DNA from: Larix kaempferi
Lineage: Eukaryota > Streptophyta > Pinopsida > Pinales > Pinaceae
DNA: 64,000 nt
Assembly: GCA_027924585.1 (NCBI GenBank)
Contig: BSBM01000712.1
Coordinates: forward strand, 1,126,001-1,190,000
Direction: 5' to 3'
Shown here piece by piece: positions 55,350 to 64,000 of this stretch (positions within the stretch are counted from its first letter, which is position 1; each line of letters starts with the position of its first letter). The notes beneath the pieces were generated by a model. It was not told the DNA's origin and searched no databases. It saw only the letters and a program-made list of their open reading frames with translations. The position numbers and the translations under genes were made by a program.

Positions 55350-58300
55350 ATGGCGGAAGAAGGAAATTTTAAGGTTGAGAAGTTTAATGGCCAAAACTAC
55401 CAGTTATGGAAGATGAAAATGGAGGACTCTTTGTACCAGAAGTATTTATTCCTACCATTGGAAGGAAAATCAAAACAGTCGGAGACTATGAAGGATGAAG
55501 AATGGGAGGTTCTTGACAGAAATGCATTGGGAACAATACGGCTGAGCCTGGCTTCATCGGTGGCTTTCAATATCTCAAAAGAAAAGAAAAAAGAGGGTCT
55601 GATGAGTGCATTGGGTAAGCTGTATGAATAACCCTCGGTGTCCAACAAGGTATTTATAATGAAGCATTTATTTAATATGAACATGTCAGACAGTGGATCT
55701 GTTACTGATCATTTAAATGAATTTAATATGGTTACAAATCAACTAAGTTCTATAAGTGTGAAATTTGATGATGAGTTTAGGGCTCTTCTAATCTTGTGTT
55801 CATTGCCAGAAATCTAGAATGGCTTGGTCATGGCTGTAAGTAACTCTGTTTCTGGTTCAACCACCTTGAAATTTGATGATGTTGTTGGATTTATTCTTAG
55901 CGAGGAAATGCGAAAAAAAGCACAGGTGAGACATCAGGTAATGCGTTGACCATGGAGAGTAGGGGAAGACAAAGAGAGAGAGAAAAGAGCCAAGGTGATC
56001 GCAACAAGTCTAAAAAGGGTAGATCCAAGTACAGACTGGGAAAGATAGAGTGCTAGAACTGTGGAAGGAAAGGACATATGAAGAAAGACTACAGATCTCT
56101 AAAGAACAAATGAGATGGACAACAAGAGACTACTTAGGAAGCAAATGTAGCAGGTGATGTGTTACAATATGCTTTGATTTTTGCATTAAATAATACTAGT
56201 GAGTACTGGGTAATAGATTTAGGGGATTCATGTCATGCTACACCCCATAGGAAATACTTTCATGATTATGTTCCAAGCAATTTTGGACATGTTTTATTGG
56301 GTGATGATGAGCCATGTAAAATTGTTGGAATGGGTTAGGTATGGATAAAATTAAAGAATGGAATTCAATGGCTATTGAAATATGTAAGACATATTCCTGC
56401 TATGAAAAGAAATCTGATCTCAACAGGGTAGTTGAGAGATGGCGACTGTTTATCTATGTTTGGAGAAACGTGGTGGAAAATCACTAAAGGATCAATGGTG
56501 ATAGAAAAATGAGACAATATAGGTATGTTATATTTATGTCCTCATAATACTGACCATTCTACCTCTTTAGCTTCCACAGGAACCGATACAACATTGTGGC
56601 ATGATAGGCTTGGCCACATGAGTGAGAAGGGGATGCAGATTCTCTAGTCAAGGAAGTTGTTGGTGGTTTTGAAGTAAGTAAGTTTGGAATTCTGTGAGAA
56701 CTATGTTTATAGAAAACAAAAGAGAGTCATATTTCTCAGGGTTGGGAAGCGGAAGAAGAATGAAAAGTTAGAGCTTGTGCATACAGATGTATGGGGACCA
56801 GCTTAGGTACAATCTCTTGGTGGCTCTCATTATTATGTTACATTTATTGATGATGCAACTAGAAAAACATGGGTTTATTGCATTAGACATAAATATGATG
56901 TGTTTTCTATTTTTAAGAAATGGAAAGCTTTCGTTGAAAATGAGACAAGAAAAAGGTTGAAGTGTCTTATATCTAATAATGGAGGTGAGTATTGAGGCAA
57001 CGAGTTTGATAGTTACTGTTCATACCATATGATTCGTAGAGAGAAGATAGACCTAGGAACACCACAAGAAAATGGTCTATCAGAAAGGATGAATAGAACG
57101 ATCATGGAGCATGCAAGGTGTATGAGATTGCATGCGGGGTTTCCCTTATAGTTTTGGGTAGATGTTGTAGATACTGTTGTTTACTTAATAAACAGAGGGC
57201 CTTCAAGTGCTTTGGATGATGGTATTCCAGAGGAGGCAAGGACAGGTAAAAATGTAAACTACTCATTTCTGAGAACTTTTGGTTGTGAAGCATTTGTCCA
57301 TATTGATAAAGAAAATAGAACAAAGCTTGAAGCTAAATCCAAGAAATGTACCTTTATTGGATATGGAGTTGATGATTTTGGTTATCGCTTATGGGATTAT
57401 GAAAATAAAAAAAATCATTAGGACTAGAGATGTGATATTCAATGAAAAGGCCATGTATAAAGATCGGTGGTAGGGAAAGAAACATGAAAAGAAAAACACA
57501 TAGTACACAGTACTTGATGAAATTAAAGAAAATGAAGTTCCAAAAGTGCCATAAAATCAAGAACAACAGCAAGTACCTGAAACTCCTGCAAGTGTAAGAA
57601 GATCTATCAGGTTAAGTAGACTCCCTGAACGATACTATCCTTCAATGTATTATTTATTGATAACTGATTTTGGTGAACCAGAATATTATGAAGAAGCAAT
57701 GCAGGTAGAAACTAGAAAAAAGTGGGAGCAAGGCATGAATGAGGAGATGGACTCATTGGTAGGAAACAAGACTTGGGATTTGGTTCAGTTGCCTACTGGT
57801 AAAAGAGCATTGCAGAACAAATGGGTTTATAGATTGAAGGAAGAAGATGGATGTAAGAAGAGGTATAAGGCCAAACTTGTTGTAAAGGGGTTTGCATAGA
57901 AGAAAGATATAGATTTTGATGAAATATTTTCTCCTGTTGTTAAGATGACTTCAATTAGGATTATTTTAAGTTTAGTGGCAGTAGAAGATTTGCATCTTGA
58001 ACAGTTAGATGTAAAAACAACTTTTCTCCATAGGGATTTGGAGGAAGATATATATATGCAGCAACCACAAGGGTATGAGGTCAAAGGGAAGGAAAATTTG
58101 GTATGCAGGTTGAAAAAGAGCTTGTATGGATTGAACCAAGCTCCAAGGAAGTGGTATTTAAAATTTGCCAGGTTTATCATAGATCAAGGTTATAGTAGAT
58201 GTCATTATGACCACTATGTTTATTTCAAGAGGCTAGATAATGGAAGATATATTATCTTGTTGTTGTATGTGGATGACATGCTTGTTGCAGGGTCTAGCAT

Positions 58301-59040
58301 GCAGGATATAAATGTGCTCATAAGGAAGTTAGCTAATTCATTTGCGATGAAGGATTTGGGTGCTGCAAAGAAAATCCTTAGTATGAGAATAACAAGAGAC
58401 AAAAAAAATTGCAAATTGACATCATCTGAGGGTGAGTACATACAAAAGGTGTTGGAGAGGTTCAGAATGCAGAATGAAAAACTAGTTAGTACACGTTTGG
58501 CTAGCCGTTACAAACTAAGTAAGGGAATGTGTCCCAAGACACAAGAAGAGATATATTACATGTCCAAGATTCCATATTCATCAGCAGTTGGCAGCTTGAT
58601 GTATGACATGGTGTGTACAAGACCAGGTATTGCACATGTAGTGGGAGTTGTGCGCAGATATATGAACAATCCATGTAAACAACATTGGAAGACAATACAA
58701 CGGATTCTCGAGTATATGAGAGGTATTGCCACTCATGCATTATGTTTTGGAGGTTCAGACATTGTTCTATAGGGATATGTTGATGCAGATATGGAAAGTG
58801 ATAAGGATAGTAAGAAGAACACCACAGGGTATGTGTTTACTGTAGGTGGAACAACAGTAAGTTGGATTTCGAAACTGCAAAAGCTTGTTGCACTTTCAAC
58901 AACAGAAGCAGAGTATGTTGCTGCTATGGAGGTTAATAAAGAGATGATTTGGTTGCATAGGTTTATGGAGGAATTGGGTAAGAAGAAGAAGGATAGCAGG
59001 CTGTATAGTAACAGCCATAGTGCCATTAGTAATGGTAGTT
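55350..59040 (+). pseudogene. gag-pol: Copia-B Gag-Pol, truncated in RNase H
   Basis: From ATG 55,350 (MAEEGNFKVEKFNGQNYQLW) the product parallels Copia-A throughout but has more stops (for example TAA 55,629, TAG 56,135, TAA 56,675, TAG 56,814, TAG 57,149, TAG 57,897) and frameshifts near 55.9 and 57.4 kb. The zinc knuckle has lost its last Cys and has a stop after its first. The protease DSGAS is DLGDS. Integrase keeps the first Asp (LVHTDVWGPA) but the second is Asn (ISNNGGEY). RT keeps LLYVDDMLVAG. RNase H reaches ALSTTEAEYVAAM and stops matching after SRLYSNSHSAI. Everything after that, including the 3' LTR, is deleted. Confidence 0.87.
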
Positions 59041-62000
59041 GATGCATGGATAACTCGTAACTCATGCATGGATAACAAGTAGTGACAAACCACCTATGGT
59101 AACATGTAGCTGAGTCATAGACAAAAAATGATTACAACTAAGCATAGAGAACACGTAACAAATAACTTGTTCATGGCACTTAACTTGTGACCTATCGATG
59201 TTCACCAACCACAAGTTAAGTGCTTGTGCTAGTTTACATTGATACTATCCTATTGAAAATAAAATTATTATTTATTATTTATATTTAAGAGAACAAGTTT
59301 ATGTCAAATTGAATATATAATTTAGCATTTAAGATGTGCAAATTTCTCATCGCCGACATACACCCGAATATTGTAATTGGGGACATACACCCCAATATCC
59401 TAAGATTCATCACCTTAATGATTCAAATTTTAAGATTCTTATTAGATGGCAACCTTCCTATCTAAATCTTCATATACCGTTTTTGAAAAAAATACAAGAA
59501 TAGGTTTCTTGTAGATTAAAAAAACATATTTTTTAAAATTTATAAATTTTGAAAATATAAATCATATATATAACATTCATTTTTAATATTAATTAAAGCA
59601 ACTTGAAATATAAATTTCTTAAAACGAAAACTAATAAAACATTTATAAACTTAATTATAAAAATATTAAATAATTAAAATACCAAAACTAAATTATAAAA
59701 CAATAAAACAAATTTCTAGTAAAATATTTGGAAAATATTATCATAACTAAAATTTAATATTTAATATCATAACTAGTTACTAAACTTTTTATTTATATTA
59801 TAAAAACTAATCTAGTATTTATAACTAAATTCTAAAACAAAATATATTAACTAAATTCCAAAACAAAATATATATTATAAAATTTAAAGTTTTAAACTTT
59901 TTAAATGTAAAACTAACATTAACATTAACTTGAGTGTACTGTGAGAAACATTTGACGATTTTGAAACTCTCCAAATTTCCGTACAGAAAAGTCCAATCAA
60001 CCTAATCATACTACTATGTTTCAAACTAAGTCTTCATATACCATTTTTATTCTTTCAAAGGGCGGCCGGAATCTTCCAAAGGGGCAACTTGCTTCATGAT
60101 ATCTTGTATGGTGTTGAAAGTTAGTGACCAAGTTCATGACCATGACCGTTACATGGCACTTCTAGCAATAAAACAACTTAGTACGTCCACTTTTTATTTG
60201 TCTTACAACCTTTTATTGGAGCTCCCGTTCCATGGATTTAGTGGCAAGGACATATAAAAGACAACGTAAACTTACATCAAGAATAGTTGGTCCGTGAAAT
60301 ACTGCTATCTTTTTGTATGTTATGCTTCGTCTTTTTATCGATAAACTGTACTTGTTTTCAATTTCTTTTCCATATCTAAATTTGATAATGTAATTTAAAC
60401 GTGTTATGACTTGGATTTTATTTAAGATCATTTTTAAAATTTATTTTCTGTATATAAATTAATAAAATAATTTAAACGTGTTATGACTTGAATTTTATTT
60501 AATATTATTTTTATTTTAAATATAGATAAAACTTTAAAATGTAAGGAATGAATATATATATATAATAAAAATTTTAAATTACATTTAAATTAATTCTTTA
60601 TATATATTTAAATAATAATATATTAATACAATGTATGAATAAAATATATTAAAAGTAAACAAAATTATTTTGAATTTATTTTTTCATAAAACAATGGAGG
60701 TTAAAGTTGTAAAAATAAAATAGAAATCTTTATTTTATTTTTCCAACTAAGAAGGGAAGAGTAGATGTGAATATATTAAAAGAAGTGTTTCATTCAAATT
60801 TTTAAATGTTTTTTAATGGAAAATTTGAGTATGGTTTTGAAATTTCATTGGTGTGAGATTTGGTTCGTGAAGAATTTAAGTTTTATTTAATTTGATACAT
60901 TTAAAATATTCTATGCTTTTTGGGATTTCACATGAAAAATTATGACCTGTACTTAAGTACAATAAAATTGTTACCAAAATCCAGTAAGAATGGTCAACAT
61001 TTTTATAGAAATTTATCCTTAATTCTTCAACAAAATGTGCTATATTAATAAGTGAAACAATATTTCACACAAGAATAATAAATAATAATAAATGTGAATG
61101 CATTACATATGAATGAGGAATAACAATTTTCTATAATGTCATTATACTAAGCAAATTAATTTTAGTATGAAAAATTATATATCACATATGTACAAATTTA
61201 ACTAAAATACATAATAAAGATAGTGTTTCATAATTACAATCGAAGTGCTTAATTATAATTGTTCTTTAAAAAAATTTGGCTAAAAATTTTTAGACACTTT
61301 TCACATATCCAATCTTCTCTTCTTTTCATATATGTAACTATAAAACTTAGTGACAAAATCTAGTCAACCCACACCATCCCAAGCTATAACCTAAGATTTC
61401 CACAAAATGCATAAATTCCTAAGATACACCCAATTGAGGGCACATGGGAAGCGACTCTAAAAAATAAGTAGGTAACCAAAGATACTTTTCATGGATCAAC
61501 ATTTAAATTTAGTTTCTCTATATAATGTTGGTTGGATTAAGTTACTTTTAAGTAATTGTGATCACTAATACATCGATTATGTTTTTACATCAATAATTTG
61601 TATTTGCAATTATAAGATTTATTTATTAAAAGGACAATATTTTTTTCTTAAAAGATGCAATATATGTTTAAAGAAAAATTGAAAATTAATCTCTTAATAT
61701 TTAAAATCCCCAAAATCAAATAATACAACACAATGAAAAGCAATTTAAATATAATCTAAATTATAAGATATTAAAAATAATTATAAAATCAATTTAAATC
61801 TAATCTAAATTATAAGATATTAAAAATAATTATAGCACTAGATTTAGCAGTTTACTAAACTTGTAGCTTCTCTTCCCTTGTGGGAATTTGACAATAAGAT
61901 ATTGAAAACATTATAGCACTAATGTAGCTTCTCTTCCTTGTTGGAATATGATAATAGAGGAAGTTAAATTTTTTATTAAAAAGTTTCAACATGTATGAAA

Positions 62001-62130
62001 TTTGAATCATGATGAAATTTTAACCATGTTTACTAATTTTAGTTATATGTTTAAGTGCCTCAAAACCAATATAAATCTTTTTAATTAGACAAAATGTTCA
62101 CTAAACAATAACATAGTGAATTAAAAAATA
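59041..62130. other. AT-rich spacer, no gene seen
   Basis: No supported gene. It starts with a short repeat of GATGCATGGATAAC/CATGCATGGATAAC (59,040-59,077). Small tandem duplications occur at 60,392/60,469 (AATTTAAACGTGTTATGACT, 77 bp apart) and 61,741/61,790 (49 bp apart), and TAGCACTA...GTAGCTTCTCTTCC is repeated near 61,834 and 61,912. Confidence 0.6.
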
Positions 62131-62138
62131 TTGATAAT

Positions 62139-62337
62139 TATTATTCTTATGATATTTATTTATGTTTTGTAGTAACTTAGACCTAAAACTGCTTTTGATT
62201 AGCTAAGAGCTCATCTTACTTGAATAATGGTGATGAGTCAACTTACATTTGCGGATAGGAACTAGTGATGACTATCCTCATGCCACTTTTGACAATTGAG
62301 TTATGATAGTTTTTCAATTTTTGAAAAAAAATTAATA
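62139..62337. repeat. ~200 bp direct repeat, copy 1
   Basis: Shares TTATTTATGTTTTGTAGTAA, CTTTTGATTAGCTAAGAGCT and ATGGTGATGAGTCAACTT blocks, in order, with 63,650-63,855. The copies are diverged. Confidence 0.75.
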
Positions 62338-63649
62338 TTATACACCATGTAGAAATCCGAGATTAATCTAGATCATGACTGAGCCTCATTACAAACAGAG
62401 CCAAAACAATATATTGATATCTCATGCAAATAAAAGAGAATATATTCCATTTATAACAGTGGAAGAGACCAAAATTGTGAATAAAAAATCACTCGAGGAA
62501 GCATTGCATACCACCCCCCAACAATGCTTAACTAGGTGGACATGATGATGGCATTGGATGTCACAAATCATGGCGAAAATATGGAGGTATGAGATAAAAG
62601 TGGGAAAGATTCCAAACAAACTGAACAAGAAACAATCCAAAGTGGTGAGCTCCAAGAGATTGCAAAACAAGGAAGTACAATCCACAGAAACAAACACTTG
62701 GTGACACTTTAAGACTATAGACTACATGAGTGGCACACAATCCATTACTTAAAGGTGCAGAATGACATGTACTGTAAATAAAGTGTCTAGCTCCAAATGA
62801 CTACAAAACATGGTTGGTCATGTTATGGAGTAAAATGCATAGTGATGTACTCTAAAACCATCAGCACAAGTAGCATACAATCCGCTACTCAAAGTTGCAA
62901 AATGAGAGGTACCATAAAACCATCAAGGACAACAATCCTCGATATGGGTCCCAAAAACCAAGGCCATGTTAGGTACCCATTTACAAAAGAGGAACCAACA
63001 TATATTCATTGATCTCATGAGAAAGTAATTATGTCAAAGACAAATCAGGGTGATGTGCAACCACTCATTTGAAATAGAGCATACTACTTTTTTTGATGCC
63101 TCAAACTTTATAAGACGTGGAGAATTCAGTGAAAAGGTATATAAAAAACAATACCAATAATCTCTTTACAATAAATTTGGCAAAACAAACATGCCAGAAA
63201 ATCTAAAGAAAGGTTGCTTGCTTGTAAATTATGGTCGCCAGGAGAATAGATCCCTAGTCTCATCCATCGAAAAAACCCATAAACCAATTCAATCTAGCAT
63301 AAATACGACTCAATGAAGATAACATATTTTGGAGCTTAAGTAAAGGAAATACTCGCCCTTCCAAAAAAAACCATGGAACAATGCATTGCCGATAGATGTG
63401 AAGCCTTTTGTATGAAATGAAAATCAAAGGCTCAAAATTCATGCACAGTGAATTAAGCACATGAACAATTGCTGGAACTTATGAAACTAAAATGAAAATT
63501 CAAATTCATTTGAAGCTCATGAAGAAAGGAATGGTGCAACCCAAATATTTATCAAACAAGCACTGATACAATGAATTCCCATAATCTAGTTTATGCATGT
63601 AGCTTCTAGGTCTAGTGAGAAGCAGTTATGTTGATTAAACAATCAAATT
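62338..63649. other. Region between the direct repeats, no coding capacity seen
   Basis: About 1.3 kb with no recognisable ORF. An internal imperfect repeat of CATACAATCCGCTACT/CACACAATCCATTACT plus ATGACATGTACTGTAAA-like sequence lies near 62,734 and 62,873. Confidence 0.5.
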
Positions 63650-63855
63650 TTATCCTTATAATAATTATTTATGTTTTGTAGTAAGACCTAAAACTACTGC
63701 TTTTGATTAGCTAAGAGCTTATCTTTCTTGAATAATGGTGATGAGTCAACTTGCATTTGTGGATAGAAACTAGTGATGACTATCCTCATGCTAGTTTTGA
63801 CAACTAAGTTATGATAAATATTTGAATTTTCGAAGAAAAAAAAATTATACTATAC
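63650..63855. repeat. ~200 bp direct repeat, copy 2
   Basis: Second copy of the 62,139-62,337 sequence, same orientation, about 1.5 kb downstream. It ends in ACTATACACCCC where copy 1 has ATTATACACCA. Confidence 0.75.
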
Positions 63856-64000
63856 ACCCCACTAAATCGATTTGTGAATCTTAATAATATTGCTTATTTA
63901 AAAAATTCTTCTCCTAAAATTATTTATTGAACTTATAATTAAAATTAGAACCTTTTCTCAAAATTATTTATTAGCCATCTTCAAAATTAAAACTTAAATT
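63856..64000. other. AT-rich window end, no gene seen
   Basis: AT-rich, with AAAATTATTTATT repeated at about 63,917 and 63,960. Nothing else supported. Confidence 0.5.

Larger units (their letters stand above)
49759..59040 (+). mobile_element. Copia-B: truncated plus-strand Copia, carrying Copia-A in its 5' LTR
   Basis: LTR start TGTCGGTTGTGGAGCC at 49,759-49,904, then Copia-A (49,905-54,876), then the rest of the LTR to about 55,275 (CACCAACAAATTACGGGCCC...), primer site TGGTGTCAGAGC (55,277-55,288), gag from 55,350, and pol ending abruptly in RNase H near 59,040. No 3' LTR. The same family as Copia-A by protein and LTR sequence. Confidence 0.8.

Noticed and set aside
49905-59040. Large inverted duplication of a Copia element
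   Set aside because: The minus copy has both LTRs and lies within the plus copy's LTR, and the protein sequences differ at many sites. Nested insertion fits better.
62422-63460. ORFs at 62,422-62,697, 62,797-63,012 and 63,260-63,460
   Set aside because: Short, without domain or codon-usage support, and lying in the non-coding stretch between the direct repeats.

Overview
This is nuclear DNA from a land plant with a large, repeat-rich genome. The evidence is several plant-type Ty1/copia and Ty3/gypsy LTR retrotransposons, a plant DUF4283 retro-pseudogene, a PPR E-domain scrap, hAT-like transposase debris and long AT-rich spacers. A gymnosperm would fit the gene-poor, decayed, nested composition, but nothing here fixes the species. 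I see no intact host gene, no rRNA or tRNA gene and no CRISPR array.

Layout. 0-4.8 kb: a coiled-coil reading frame on + abuts an antisense Gypsy relic (gag plus its 5' LTR). 4.9-6.5 kb: a polyadenylated DUF4283 retrocopy. 6.5-13.9 kb: AT-rich spacer with a hairpin MITE-like element, a PPR fragment and several short tandem duplications. 13.95-39.8 kb: a ~3.2 kb segment duplicated in tandem. Copy 1 (13,953-17,182) is uninterrupted. Copy 2 (17,209-39,798) is split by a 13.1 kb Gypsy element (18,768-31,907) and a 6.2 kb Copia element (32,196-38,433), so copy 1 preserves both empty target sites. Each copy carries ~357 bp and ~146-166 bp tandem arrays and a hAT-like transposase fragment. 40.7-45.4 kb: a multi-exon transposase-like pseudogene on -, split by a solo Gypsy LTR with a perfect 5 bp target duplication. 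46.9-59.04 kb: three Copia elements nested by successive insertion (C on -, then B on + into C's LTR, then A on - into B's LTR). 59-64 kb: AT-rich spacer with a ~200 bp direct repeat pair.

The full-length Gypsy element is the most complex object. In order it has LTR, a tRNA-Asp-like primer site repeated three times, a Gag with an extra N-terminal region and five zinc-knuckle-like motifs, protease, a second Gag-like region, reverse transcriptase, RNase H, integrase, a ~2.7 kb extra sense ORF ending in a coiled coil, and LTR. It is inactive, with 17 in-frame stops and about three frameshifts. The Copia at 32-38 kb is younger-looking: near-identical LTRs and one frame with five stops.

Most premature stops are TAA or TAG. 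Where the two related Copia copies can be compared, many stand opposite a Gln codon, as expected from C-to-T decay of methylated repeats. All homology statements rest on motif recognition by eye; no database or alignment program was run.
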